The notes beneath the pieces are model-generated. The model searched no databases. It was given only the letters and a program-made list of their open reading frames with translations, and had not been told where the DNA came from. This document shows positions 31,601 to 40,426 of a DNA stretch of 64,000 bases, one piece after another. The first letter of the stretch is position 1, and each line of letters starts with the position of its first letter. The translations under genes were made by a program, and so were the position numbers. The DNA is from Cladocopium goreaui (Eukaryota; Sar; Dinophyceae; Suessiales; Symbiodiniaceae): assembly GCA_947184155.2 (NCBI GenBank), contig CAMXCT020001645.1:62001-126000 (forward strand). Reading direction: 5' to 3'.

Positions 31601-33243
31601 GGTCCATCAGACCGAAGACACTACATGAGCAGGAGGAGCAACAAGCAAAGCATGAGGAGATGGAATGGTTACAAAGGATCCTGAAGGAGCACCCAGCCTT
31701 CAGGAAAATCCCAGAAGATCTGAGGAAGAAGATCCTCGAACCACCAACAGATGATGTTGCCATGTGTGGCAATCGAAGACAGAGGAAGAAGTGGGCTAAA
31801 GAAGGCCTCATTCTGCATCTCTATGCAGGTGAAGACGAAGGGTACACGTTCAGACGTGCCTTTCATGAAGTGGGGGGAGACAAGAGTTTGGTCCTCGAGG
31901 TGGACAGTCTCCGAGACCCCAAGTGGGACATGCTGCCTCAAGGCAAGGCATTCCCGGCGCTGTTGCGCTTGGCACTCAAAGGTTGGCTGAAGATGGTCAT
32001 GGGTGGACCCAACTGCCGTACAAGGAGCGTCTTGCGGCACAGGCCTCTCGGTGAAAAGGAGTGGGGACCAAGACCCCTGAGGAGTTGGCATGAAGACCAG
32101 GAATGGGGGAGGAAAGATCTCACCGAAAAGGAGAGGCAGAGGGTCGAAGAAGATGACATCCTGATGCTCAGGATGATCATGCTGTTCATCGTGGCGGAAG
32201 AAGTCCGGAAGGTGAACGGTGTGAAGACACCCACTCAGTTCGCCATCGAACAGCCAGCGGTGCCAAAAGAAGAGGAGGTAGTAAGTTGGTGGAAGACTGG
32301 GATCTGGAAGATGATGGTGAAGATTTATGGCTTCAAGGAGTCCACCTTCGACCAATGGAATTGGGGAGGCAAGGCTCACAAGCCGACGACGGTTGGAGGA
32401 ACCATTGAAGTGGAAGCTCCACCAAGGATCCCAGGAGGAAAGAAGAGGGAGGTTGAAGGAAAGACCCCAGAAGAGCTGCTGAAGGAATCAAGGCAGTTAG
32501 CCCGATGGGCGCCTGGCATGATGAGAGCCCTGGCAGAGCAGGTGGTGGAGAAGGTCTGCGGCATAAAGCCCAAGATGAGACCACTCAGCTGGGACGAGCA
32601 CGTCCGCGCAAACCACACACCTTTCAGAAGGGATTGCCGCATTTGCCAAGAAGCCATGGCAAAGGCATCACCACACCGCAAAGCAGGACATGCCAGAGCA
32701 GGGGTGCTCTCCCTAGACCTGTCTGGACCCTTCAAGAGGGCCAAAGACATTCTCAAAGGAACTCACGCCAAGTTCCTGCTGGTCGGGGTCTACACGTGGA
32801 TTGATCCACGACCCGGTGGCCACCCTGCCCCGGATGAAGAGGAGGTGGAAGTGCCAGATGAAGCACCAGACCTTGAAGAAGGGGATGGGGAGGTGGATCC
32901 AGAGAAGAGGCCCAGAGGACGGCCAAGAAAGGATGACCTGGCGATGAGAAAAGAAGAAGAAAGAAAGAAGTGGAAAGAAGAAGGAGATGCCGAGAGAGCG
33001 GCAGAAGAGGCCCAGAGGCCACAGAGAGGAGAGCCCATAGAGGGTGGAATCTTCAATGACACAGATGAAGAAGAGGCGGCGAGAGTGCCGGCCGAAGAAG
33101 ACGCTGGCAGGGTGAGAGAGCCCGAAGCAGCACAAGCAGATGCAAGCAGGGTGAGAGAGCCCGAAGCAGCACAAGAAGACACACACACAAGCAGCCAAAG
33201 CCAACAGATGGCGAAGAAGAAGAAGAAGACGATGGCGGGGTGA
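28660..33243 (+). CDS. Copia Gag-protease-MTase-like-integrase (N part)
   Basis: 1,527 codons from ATG 28660, 23 bp after the LTR. N-terminus: imperfect KEDAQTGAR/KDFP repeats (codons 45-115) and a duplicated KFLEDAQSIPRVE (about 217-242), then coiled coil and a Gag-like helical region. A CCCH finger (about 713-735) precedes a CCHC zinc knuckle (CWNCGGKDHFADKC, about 741). The protease active site is LLDSGAT (Asp 870). Codons 1050-1200 look like a Rossmann methyltransferase: LHLYAGEDEGYTFRRAF, GGPNCRTRS (Cys 1119), IEQP (Glu 1197). Integrase follows: a zinc region with H1314, H1319, C1326, C1329, then first catalytic Asp 1353 (LSLDLSGPF). An acidic linker of about 140 residues splits the integrase core before the frame ends at 33243. 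Confidence 0.9.
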   Translation: MDVRRRRSEPQPAEGAEGPDHGSQEGADSKAREGDGRRLMAIEDAADAARKGEAKEDAQTGARLKDFPKGEAKEDAQLGVRTAARTGEAKEDAQTGARPKDFPGEATEDAQKGVDEGASRTTEAPRTGGSVVPNGGEGVVGGETPGRSFFTPTARGGKVTETPKEVAVMGPRGKPQSFGPLFTPEQAAKMDALRAQAPLLDTARARRECEEAARPKFLEDAQSIPRVEKFLEDAQSIPRVEEMKSYERELDRMNGFMDDVKLRMAEQQEEKTLLQKMLMETAENEAHWRSENAELRRVVEDLRRLRPPEDERRLRPPTEGRRPTPPPGVDVEDRWMKTPCPPHEIAIHTPPSPPEDPFATPEEPRSEEVKTGGRDGGAGGGIKEEEREMSMKALLAMMRNMQEIQKRMLERELKDKDEEKGLAGGVEWVRGQPELPRLPPWHHVNAPIDLNDWLSLVDPVMSDLTATSQKWWQLLVQEAQAWYATHQQMSPMERIHHEALPSKELEDPRWTRLERRASMMMLQAVPEAQREELVSAKRLTAMKVLCHLLVTYQPGGLAEKEVILSNLENPPEAQTVPDALQGLRKWMRWRRRAGELAVSEPDPFILLKGLGKVVKKSLEMNKELSFRVSLARNNLQVDSNPTSKSVGAFATHLMAELEQIAHLDPHTGMPKKATPPREQNPLKQEPRLKKLEGKEAGGGYKGDGKGKDARPGDVCRFFLTEHGCKKGKDCQWQHQVDDQKRCWNCGGKDHFADKCPRPSFRNPEGQKESKGEGKGARSLKKKDEDSPDGKKEKEEEKPKREDQDAENGKGQVIKELMEEANRMLRKITKEADSNKETKIDQLQKQLDELKSVKVLRLARLQEGGARGLLDSGATHPLRGRREGEKMKGYKEVTVSLAGGKEATLHVTKEGIMVAKNPGTEPIVPMGMVVDLLGCRVSWDEDEVCVTHPKKGKLEVVLRGGCPEVSRDDALMLIEEIEEKVRSIRPKTLHEQEEQQAKHEEMEWLQRILKEHPAFRKIPEDLRKKILEPPTDDVAMCGNRRQRKKWAKEGLILHLYAGEDEGYTFRRAFHEVGGDKSLVLEVDSLRDPKWDMLPQGKAFPALLRLALKGWLKMVMGGPNCRTRSVLRHRPLGEKEWGPRPLRSWHEDQEWGRKDLTEKERQRVEEDDILMLRMIMLFIVAEEVRKVNGVKTPTQFAIEQPAVPKEEEVVSWWKTGIWKMMVKIYGFKESTFDQWNWGGKAHKPTTVGGTIEVEAPPRIPGGKKREVEGKTPEELLKESRQLARWAPGMMRALAEQVVEKVCGIKPKMRPLSWDEHVRANHTPFRRDCRICQEAMAKASPHRKAGHARAGVLSLDLSGPFKRAKDILKGTHAKFLLVGVYTWIDPRPGGHPAPDEEEVEVPDEAPDLEEGDGEVDPEKRPRGRPRKDDLAMRKEEERKKWKEEGDAERAAEEAQRPQRGEPIEGGIFNDTDEEEAARVPAEEDAGRVREPEAAQADASRVREPEAAQEDTHTSSQSQQMAKKKKKTMAG
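33179..33189 (+). repeat. (AC)n tract at the pol frame junction
   Basis: ACACACACACA in the acidic linker. Gain of one AC unit would account exactly for the step from frame 1 to frame 3. Confidence 0.7.
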
Positions 33244-36200
33244 AGATCCGATACTGCCGGATGGTTCTACCCATAGCGACGAAGCTCGCTGAGGACATTG
33301 TAAGAGCAGTGCAGCTCTTCTACCTCCGCTTGAGGTCTGAAGGTTTTGTGGTGAATCAGATTCACACCGACAGAGGTGGTGAGTTTGACAACGTGAAGTT
33401 CCAGAAGTGGTGGGAAGCCAGAGCGATCTTGAAGACATGGACGCCTGGAGATGACCCCCAATGTAATGGCCGATGCGAAAGGGCCGTCCAAGAAGTCAAA
33501 GCCAAGATCAGGGTCATGCTCCTACAAGCAGGCCTTGGGGTTGACCATTGGCCGCTGGCCGCAAGACACCTCAATGAAGCACTACAAGTGGCCCGCCAAG
33601 ACAAGAAGATCACTTGGCCGCCATTCTTTGCCAAGGTGCTGGTGAGGAAGCGCCACTGGCGATCACAAGAACTGGAGCCATCACAAGAGATGGTAACATA
33701 CCTTTTCCCAGCATGGGAGTCACACGGGCACTACATCCGTGATGACCAAGGATGGGACCGGCTGTCAAGGACGGTGATGAAGAACGTCCAAGAGCCCATC
33801 ACCAATGAGAAGTGGATTGCATTGGAGAATGAGACCAATCCAGTCCAGGTGAGAAGAAGGCTAAGAAGCAAGATGACAGTCCGGCAGCTGAAGGCTCCCA
33901 AAGAAGAGGAAGAGGAGGAGGAAAGACGCGTGAAGATGAGAAGGATCCAAGAAGTGATCCGAGATGAGATGGGCAGAGTCATGGAAGATGACGAAGCCAA
34001 TGTCCACATCACCATGAAGGAGCTCTGGAAGTTGAGGAAGTTTTCAGAGGAGGAAGCTCCAGATGAAGTGCTCCAAACAAAGGTGGTGGGGATGCAAGAA
34101 GTCAGAAGGGACTTCCCCAAATGGAAGGAAGCGGTGGAGAATGAGATCAGGTCTCTGTTTGAGACGAAGGGTGCTCTCAGGAAGGTTTCGCCAGAGGAGA
34201 TGGAGGAGAGGAAGAAGAAGGGCGAGTTGGACATCATTCCGTCCAAGCTCGTATGCACCTTGAAGCCTGATCCCACCAATCCAAAGGGGAAAAGAAAAGT
34301 CCGAATTGTTGCCTGCGGCAACTTTGTGACGGCTGAAGGAGCTGACAAGAATGAGCTCTTTGCGTCAGGCTCAGACGCCATAGCCGTGCGGCTGGCTGTA
34401 GATGAAGCAGCCAAAAGAGGATGGTCCGGGAAGTCAATGGACATCCGAACGGCGTTCCTGAATGCGCCGATGGAGCTTGATGAGGAGGCAGAAGAAAGGA
34501 AGCTGAAGGAGAAGGAAGAAGGAAAAGGGCCAGAGGAAGGAAGGACAGAGGAGCTCCGAGCACACAGAGTGCTGGTGAAGCCGCCGATGTTTCTCATCCA
34601 GATGGGACTCGCCAAGCCTGATGAACTGTGGGAGGCAGTGAGAGCCTTCTATGGCTTCAGGGAGTCACCAAGAAGATGGAGTGACTTCCGGGACTTCACC
34701 ATGAGGAGGTTGAAGATCCAGACCGAAAGAGGGGTCAAGCTCAGGTTAGAGCCCCTGGTCTCAGAGCCCAATATCTGGAAGGTGAAGGATGAAGACACCA
34801 GTGAGATGAAGGCCCTCCTGGTCGTCTACGTTGATGATCTGTTGATCCTGGGGGAGACAGAAGCCCTGGAAGCAGTGATCGGCACGATCAGAAGCCTGTG
34901 GGAGACAAGCCCACCAGAAGAGATTGATGATGAAGCCGGGGTGAGATTCCTCGGGATGGAGCTATGGAAGCTCAAGAATGGAGACTGGATGGCCACCCAG
35001 AGAGGGTACACCTATGACCTGCTTCAGAGGAACCTGGGGAAGGATGAAGCAGGATGGCCAAAGAAGAAAGTGCCAGTGGGCCGAGAGTGGTTCACAGGGC
35101 CGGAGGAGGAAGAGAAGAAGATTGAAGATGTCCGTGAAGGACAGAGGATTGTCGGGGAGCTGATGTGGCTGGTGACGAGGAGCCGGATGGACTTGATGTA
35201 TCCAGTCTCACTGCTGGCATCAAACATCCTGAAGCGACCGAGAGAGGTCAAGCAGGTAGCAGCTCAAGTTTGGGGCTACCTCGCAGCCACAATAGATGAT
35301 GGCCTGCTCTTCACAGCCAAAGATGAAGAAGAAGGGCTCCAAAGCTTCACCGACGCCTCCTTCGGAGAAGACTGCCAAGGGTGCTCCATCGTGAAGGTTG
35401 GAGGATCACCCATTGCTTGGAAGTCAAGCAAACAGGGAGCGATTGCCCTGTCTACCGCTGAGGCGGAACTGGGGGAGATAGTGGAAGGATTGGTGCTGGG
35501 AGACTCAATTCGAGTCGTGGTGGAGGAGATCAAAGAAGATGAGGAGAAGATGCTCCGCTGCACAGCACTCACAGACAATCAGGCAGCGACCAGCATCCTG
35601 TCTGACCCCCATGGCAGTTGGAGGACGAGATACCTCCGAATGAAGGCCAAGAATGTGAGATGGAGGATTGAGAAGGCAGACTGGATGGTGATCCACGTCC
35701 CAGGGGCACAGATGCCTTCTGACATGGGGACGAAAGCCCTCTCAGCCCAGAGGTTTGAACACCTGAAGAAGCTGGCAGGCATGGCAGGACTGCCAAAGAA
35801 GGAGAAAGCTGAAGCCAAAGCTGAAGCCAAAGCTGAAGCCCAAGCCAAAGCTGAAGCCAAAGCTGAAGCCAAAGCTGAGGAGACAGAGGAGAAGACAGAA
35901 GGGGCGAAGACGATGAAGGTCAAGGCCCAGACAGAGGAGAAGCTCAAAGAAGGAGCAAAGATCCTGCAGATGATCATGCTGATCTCTCAGCTGACGCAGA
36001 CAGAAGCACAGCCAGGAGATGAAGAAAGAAGGCCATATGGTCCTGACTGGACCTTCCTGGTGCTGCTGGCATTTGCAGCACTAGGCCTGGTGGCGTGCAT
36101 TCGCTGCACGGTGTTCTTCGTGCAGTGGCTGATGGTGAGGATCCGCCTAGCAGAGGCGAAAGACCGCATCCGAGCACGGCATGCGAGGGATGTGGAGAGA

Positions 36201-37091
36201 CAGCAGCAGAAGGATGAAGAAGAAGAAAGAGAGGAGGAAGAAGCGCTGTGGCGAAGAGTGGCAGAAGCCAGGAGTAGCCACGCCGCTGAAGCGAAAGCCC
36301 AGCCAAAGAGGCGAGCAGCCAAGGCGAAGATGAAGCCGAAGGCGAAAGCGAGGGCAGCAGAAGAAGAAGAAGAGGAAGAAGCCCGAAGAGATCGGGAAGA
36401 GCTGCGACAGAGGCTCGAAGAAGAAGAAGAGGCAGAAGGAAGACTGGCAGCAGCCATGGCCAGGCTACCCTGCCACACACCCACAAGCAGGCCATCAACA
36501 GGCCAAGCAGCATCCTCAACACAGAGGATTCCACACACCCCAAAGGCGACAGCACCAAGGGTCCCACAGACACCAAGGACGGCACCATCAACATCATGGC
36601 CAACCACATCGCCCCTGCGGAGGTCTATGGCATGTGACCTGGGGTTTGGCCGTGGAGCAGCCAGCTCCGCTACCAGCAGCATGCCGCTGTTGGGTGGTGG
36701 GATGATGATGGAGGTCGAGCTCGACCCAAACGAAGAGCCGGCCAACGTGGTGGGAAAGGGTGACCTGATGGCCGCCAAAGGAAAAGGGAAAGGAAGCCGA
36801 GATGATGGTGGAGGTGGAAAAGGAAAGAAGGGCGGCGATGAGGGGTTTAGGCCGATCATCACGCCGTGGGGCACAAGGTTCCACACCCATAGGTTCTGCC
36901 CGACGCTGGCGAACTCTCGGAATCTCACGATGTCTCCGTGGTGCGTTGCCTGTGCACCGGACGGAGTGGGACTGAGAGAACCAGTGTTTTGTATAGAGCC
37001 TGGTAGGACCAATCATGCCGATGGTGATTGCCATCCCAATGCCAGACAGTACCAGATTTGCAACATATGTTTGGAAATTGAGGAATCATGA
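33192..37091 (+). CDS. Copia integrase (C part)-RT-RNase H-tail
   Basis: The frame is open from 33069 and has no ATG of its own at the junction; the first clearly pol-like codon is GTG 33240 (Val). Counting from 33240: integrase Asp 44 (IHTDRGGEFD) and Glu 80 (RCERAVQ), spacing DD35E; RT with KARI-type motif (RKVRIVACGNF), Asp 401 (MDIRTAF) and YVDD 530-533; RNase H with Asp 705 (FTDASFG), Glu 741 (STAEAEL) and Asp 779 (LTDNQ). After these come (AEAK)n repeats (about 856-882), a hydrophobic segment (about 937-966, WTFLVLLAFAALGLVACIRC) and Glu/Arg-rich coiled coil. A Cys/His-rich end has WGTRFHTHRFCPTLANSR and CVAC. All catalytic residues are present. Confidence 0.92.
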   Translation, partial: QPKPTDGEEEEEDDGGVKIRYCRMVLPIATKLAEDIVRAVQLFYLRLRSEGFVVNQIHTDRGGEFDNVKFQKWWEARAILKTWTPGDDPQCNGRCERAVQEVKAKIRVMLLQAGLGVDHWPLAARHLNEALQVARQDKKITWPPFFAKVLVRKRHWRSQELEPSQEMVTYLFPAWESHGHYIRDDQGWDRLSRTVMKNVQEPITNEKWIALENETNPVQVRRRLRSKMTVRQLKAPKEEEEEEERRVKMRRIQEVIRDEMGRVMEDDEANVHITMKELWKLRKFSEEEAPDEVLQTKVVGMQEVRRDFPKWKEAVENEIRSLFETKGALRKVSPEEMEERKKKGELDIIPSKLVCTLKPDPTNPKGKRKVRIVACGNFVTAEGADKNELFASGSDAIAVRLAVDEAAKRGWSGKSMDIRTAFLNAPMELDEEAEERKLKEKEEGKGPEEGRTEELRAHRVLVKPPMFLIQMGLAKPDELWEAVRAFYGFRESPRRWSDFRDFTMRRLKIQTERGVKLRLEPLVSEPNIWKVKDEDTSEMKALLVVYVDDLLILGETEALEAVIGTIRSLWETSPPEEIDDEAGVRFLGMELWKLKNGDWMATQRGYTYDLLQRNLGKDEAGWPKKKVPVGREWFTGPEEEEKKIEDVREGQRIVGELMWLVTRSRMDLMYPVSLLASNILKRPREVKQVAAQVWGYLAATIDDGLLFTAKDEEEGLQSFTDASFGEDCQGCSIVKVGGSPIAWKSSKQGAIALSTAEAELGEIVEGLVLGDSIRVVVEEIKEDEEKMLRCTALTDNQAATSILSDPHGSWRTRYLRMKAKNVRWRIEKADWMVIHVPGAQMPSDMGTKALSAQRFEHLKKLAGMAGLPKKEKAEAKAEAKAEAQAKAEAKAEAKAEETEEKTEGAKTMKVKAQTEEKLKEGAKILQMIMLISQLTQTEAQPGDEERRPYGPDWTFLVLLAFAALGLVACIRCTVFFVQWLMVRIRLAEAKDRIRARHARDVERQQQKDEEEEREEEEALWRRVAEARSSHAAEAKAQPKRRAAKAKMKPKAKARAAEEEEEEEARRDREELRQRLEEEEEAEGRLAAAMARLPCHTPTSRPSTGQAASSTQRIPHTPKATAPRVPQTPRTAPSTSWPTTSPLRRSMACDLGFGRGAASSATSSMPLLGGGMMMEVELDPNEEPANVVGKGDLMAAKGKGKGSRDDGGGGKGKKGGDEGFRPIITPWGTRFHTHRFCPTLANSRNLTMSPWCVACAPDGVGLREPVFCIEPGRTNHADGDCHPNARQYQICNICLEIEES

Positions 37092-37188
37092 AGGTTTGAG
37101 CTGGGCAGTGTTTTGTAGGGGTGCTCCGCTACCAGAAGCGAGCATCCACCAATTCTCTGAGGGGTGGCTGCCTACCTGGCGATAGTCA

Positions 37189-37199
37189 CCCAGGGGGAG
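37189..37199 (+). promoter_or_regulatory. polypurine tract
   Basis: CCCAGGGGGAG directly before the 3' LTR, the expected primer for plus-strand synthesis. Confidence 0.7.
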
Positions 37200-37449
37200 T
37201 GCAGATGCCCCTAACATGTAGTAACCAGCACCCAGGGTTGACATGCCCCTGCTGCAAGGATGACACGCACAAGGACCTTTGTGCATAGCCGTTTTGCCTC
37301 AAAAAAGGCAGCGCTGAGCTGCGTGAGAGGTGGGAGCCCAGGCCGTGGGTTTGAGGAGAACCCCCAAAGCGGTTTTGGGATTGAGACCTGGCACTGAGCC
37401 GGGAGGAACCAATACCCCCATTAGCCTGTGTAGGGTTGGTGGGCGAATA
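37200..37449 (+). repeat. Copia 3' LTR
   Basis: 250 bp, starts TGCAGATGCCCC, ends GGGCGAATA. It has TGCAT at 37282-37286 where the 5' LTR has the spliced-leader bases. Confidence 0.95.
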
Positions 37450-37464
37450 GAAACCACCAACCAG
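37450..37464. mobile_element. MITE-B, right end after Copia
   Basis: GAAACCACCAACCAG then ATAT, completing the element begun at 28301. The first GAAAC is the Copia duplication. Confidence 0.9.
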
Positions 37465-37542
37465 ATATATATCCACGTACTCAACAAATAACGCTGTTCC
37501 GGTCGCGTTGTTTCTGTCGATCGCGACTTGATGGCCTTTCAG

Positions 37543-37610
37543 AGATTTTTTCCCTGGAGGAGGACGAAGTTGCAGCCCTCCGAAGTGAGGTGCCAGCCGG
37601 TGGCCAGCTG
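37543..37610 (+). CDS. candidate exon
   Basis: Acceptor gcctttcag, donor CAGCTG|gtacca, phase 1 to 0. Reads EIFSLEEDEVAALRSEVPAG then GQL. Phase-compatible with 27661-27714 upstream. A second open frame (DLMAFQRFFPWRR) is the alternative. Confidence 0.5.
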
Positions 37611-37967
37611 GTACCAACCAGGGGTGGTTGTTTATGAATGATAGCACCGGTCTATTGACCAAATGGATAAGTGGATTAAACTATATATCTATTCAAACAT
37701 TGGAGTGATTTTTACATAGTACCTTTTCGTGATTGGGAGTTTTTCCGAGATGGATTCCCTGCCCCGAAAAAAGGGACAAATGAGAACTACTTCACAACGA
37801 TCTCGCGATGATTCATGACCAAACCACTGGTTGATTGGTTGTAGGGGCCCATACTACCAATGATATGATGATACCCTGGTTGAGAATGGGATTCCCAGCT
37901 CATGGATTAGTCAGTCTAGTATATCGTAGTATATTAGTACAATCAGACTGCTTCAACCACTAGTTAC

Positions 37968-38070
37968 TGGTTGGTGGTTTGGAACAGGTTTTTTTTTCCA
38001 TTGGGAATTTCATCATCCCAACTGACGAATTCATATTTTTCAGAGGAGGTTGAAACCACCAATCAACCAT
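37968..38070. mobile_element. MITE-B copy
   Basis: CTGGTTGGTGGTTT left end, right end mutated to ACCACCAATCAACC; TAGTTA occurs on both sides. Confidence 0.75.
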
Positions 38071-38093
38071 TAGTTATCTCGTTATTTCACAAG

Positions 38094-38213
38094 GATATTA
38101 CGGGGATGATCATCATCCACGAAATGGGAACCATGGGAGTCACGGGGCCCTCAAAGATGATCATTGAAAGACGCACGAAGGGACGGACGGCTTTGCGGGC
38201 TGATGGATGTGTG
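38094..38213 (+). CDS. candidate exon
   Basis: Acceptor atttcacaag, donor TGTGTG|gtttaa, phase 0 to 0, 40 codons. Begins DITGMIIHEMGTMGVTGPSK, then MIIERRTKGRTALRADGCV. The acceptor is weak. Confidence 0.4.
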
Positions 38214-38596
38214 GTTTAATGGAACCCATTATGACATCATGGATTTTTGATGGAAGCCATTATTGAGAACCAAAGAACAAAAGAACCCATTGTTGTTTTA
38301 ATGGAAACCATTATTTTTATTGTCAATGTTTAAAGTTTTAATGCCAGTTGTTTTCATTCAGAATCAAAGAACACATTGACAAAAAAAACAATCTTGACTT
38401 TAACGTTAGCAAGTAATATGAGGAAATTGTCTGCATCATAATCGTGACTTTGGTCAATATGACCTTGGCCGCCCATCGTTGATAGCTAGGAATAGCTAGG
38501 TAAATCATCTATGGTGATTTTCCACTTCGCGCGGCTTCAAAATATAATCTAGTAACATCATTGATGTTCATATAAGAGATGAGCCATGGTTTCCAG

Positions 38597-38677
38597 TTTG
38601 CAGTTTGTTTCGCCGGTATAGACGAGATGCCTGCCCTATGGCTTGCCGATCGTCATCAAGCTTTGCCAGGCAATGAG
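38597..38677 (+). CDS. candidate exon
   Basis: Acceptor ggtttccag, donor AATGAG|gtttaa, phase 0 to 0, 27 codons. Begins FAVCFAGIDEMPALWLADRH. A GC donor eight bases earlier is an alternative. Confidence 0.45.
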
Positions 38678-38917
38678 GTTTAAGAAGGAAAGAGAGGCCG
38701 AGGGGCATTTTCCGTCTTTTTCATCTGGGTTTGTCCATTTTTATGATGGTTTTTTTAGGGATATATTATATATTGTAATATATTACACTTTAAACTGTGC
38801 TATAAAATGGCAAGCGTGTGGTATTCCATACTATAATCAATACTATAGTTTTCCCTATAATGGCCCTATAACATATTGAAACGGCGAAAAGTGATGATCA
38901 CAAAATTTGACTTTCAG

Positions 38918-38984
38918 GCCCCAGACATGGGACGCGTCTCTGGAGACTCCAAACATGTCTCCAAAGAAGTCTCCTTTGAATCTG
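38918..38984 (+). CDS. candidate exon
   Basis: Acceptor gactttcag, donor TCTG|gtgatc, phase 0 to 1. Begins APDMGRVSGDSKHVSKEVSF. Confidence 0.5.
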
Positions 38985-38996
38985 GTGATCTAGAAT

Positions 38997-39113
38997 TACC
39001 CTCTGGTTATGTCAAAATAGCTATTGAAAATGACAAAATGACCATAGAAATAGTGGATTGTCCCATTAATAGCATGGTGATTTTCAATAGCTACGTTAAA
39101 TTACCAGAGGGTA
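38997..39113. mobile_element. MITE-A copy
   Basis: TACCCTCTGG to CCAGAGGGTA, starting 13 bp after an exon candidate. Confidence 0.85.
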
Positions 39114-39130
39114 TCTTACTTAAGCTTATA

Positions 39131-39237
39131 TCAATGGATTTGTTTAAGGGATTTTTTTTACAGGAAACCCCCATGATCTTCATGGGAAAATCGGATTGGT
39201 TTCCGGTTAAGATTTTCCCTTAAAACCAATCCATTGA
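39131..39237. mobile_element. MITE-D copy
   Basis: 'tcaatggatttgtttaaggg' to 'aaaaccaatccattga', arms as in the copy at 22671. Confidence 0.8.
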
Positions 39238-39323
39238 TTATACTGATTGTTTGACGATCCAAAACTGTATTATACGAAGACATGTCCTGAATATCACTGA
39301 TCTGCTGGGGTCCAACTTGGAAG

Positions 39324-39391
39324 CTGAGCGCTGCGCGCTGCTAGGCTTTCCAAGAGGAGATGGAACAAATGTTGCAGTCACTTGGGCGGCA
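39324..39391 (+). CDS. candidate exon, end uncertain
   Basis: Acceptor cttggaag, phase 1. Reads AERCALLGFPRGDGTNVAVT. Likely GC donor at acttgg|gcggca. Confidence 0.4.
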
Positions 39392-39737
39392 TTGACCAAC
39401 CATGGGGTCATCATGGGTCTTTGATGCTGTACATCATCCCCTTGTGAACGGGGGTATGCCCAATTTATACTCAATTTCATAAACCCAAAACTTGAACATT
39501 GAATCGGGTATAAATTTGGGTATAATGGTTTATGAAATCCAATTTATACCGAATTTCATTAAAACTTGAGATGACGCATGTTTCATCCCACAAAAAACTC
39601 TGAATCCAAGTGGAAAGTTTGCTACAAAGAATCGCCTTTCTTTGGCATCCTGTTTTGGAGAGGAAATCAGATTCAACTCCGAGGATCAATGGAAATATCG
39701 ATAGAAAATTCAGCCATGTTTGTGTTCAGGGTACCTA

Positions 39738-39836
39738 TCAATGGATTGGTTTACGGGAACATCTACAGGAAACCATAGATTTTCCCATGAAATATGGGGG
39801 GTTCCTGTTAAAAAATCCCTTAAACCAATCCATTGA
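39738..39836. mobile_element. MITE-D copy
   Basis: 'tcaatggattggtttacgg' to 'taaaccaatccattga'. Confidence 0.8.
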
Positions 39837-39891
39837 ATCTATGGTTTTGTTCAAGCTTTGCTCAGAATATCTGCGGCTTTCTATCCTCCAG

Positions 39892-39935
39892 GATTCTCCA
39901 GTTCCACCGGACCGAATCTGCCAACTGGGGAGTTG
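39892..39935 (+). CDS. candidate exon, frame uncertain
   Basis: Acceptor tatcctccag. Phase 0 gives DSPVPPDRICQLG, phase 1 gives FSSSTGPNLPTGE; no clear donor. Confidence 0.25.
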
Positions 39936-40380
39936 ACCCTCAGAGTTTTTCTGATAGAAAATGCTCTGGCGATGTGGAATGATTCAGCACAATACAAGTT
40001 TCATAAGTTGTTTCATAAGCCTCTAACTCACTTTGGGGATGATGAAACTATCAAAAGATGTTCCGACTCGCAACACACACAAATGAAAACAGAGGCCATC
40101 TACAGTTGAATCCGTAATCTTTTGGTCATGTCTTGTCCTGGTGATAAATCTGTTAATCCAACAAAACGCAAGGCTTCAATAAGGCCTGAGATAAGGTTGA
40201 ATTTGGTTGAACATTGCTAATGTGGCTTGAATATGACTCATGTGAATTCTGGAATCCCATATCAGCCATATCATGTTGTTATAATCTATTAGATTCTATT
40301 AGCGAATCACATGAAATCACCATTTGCTACACATAAAATCACCAGACAATCCCAATCTTGGAAGATTTGGGAAGCGCCAG

Positions 40381-40426
40381 GCGCGCACGGGAGCGAAAAG
40401 CACGCGAAGATGCTTTAGCGGAGGAG
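40381..40426 (+). CDS. candidate exon, basic helix
   Basis: Acceptor aagcgccag, donor GAGGAG|gtgtcg, phase 2 to 0. Reads RARERKAREDALAEE, strongly helical and charged. Confidence 0.5.

Larger units (their letters stand above)
28387..37449 (+). mobile_element. complete Copia LTR retrotransposon
   Basis: 9,063 bp. Two 250-bp LTRs differ at 7 positions (5 adjacent). The element is flanked by a 5-bp duplication and has a purine tract before the 3' LTR. The domain order is Gag, protease, methyltransferase-like domain, integrase, RT, RNase H; integrase before RT defines Ty1/Copia. Removing element plus one GAAAC restores an uninterrupted MITE-B. Extra C-terminal domains and the length are typical of dinoflagellate Copia elements. 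With one frame junction and near-identical LTRs it is young. Confidence 0.96.

Noticed and set aside
33240..33242. Start codon for a separate second Copia protein
   Set aside because: The triplet is GTG and the frame is already open from 33069; it is pol interrupted by a frame change, not a new start.
28361..37012. Long minus-strand frames, up to about 340 codons, across the Copia element
   Set aside because: They are antisense shadows of purine-rich pol codons; no domain is seen, while the + strand carries complete pol motifs.
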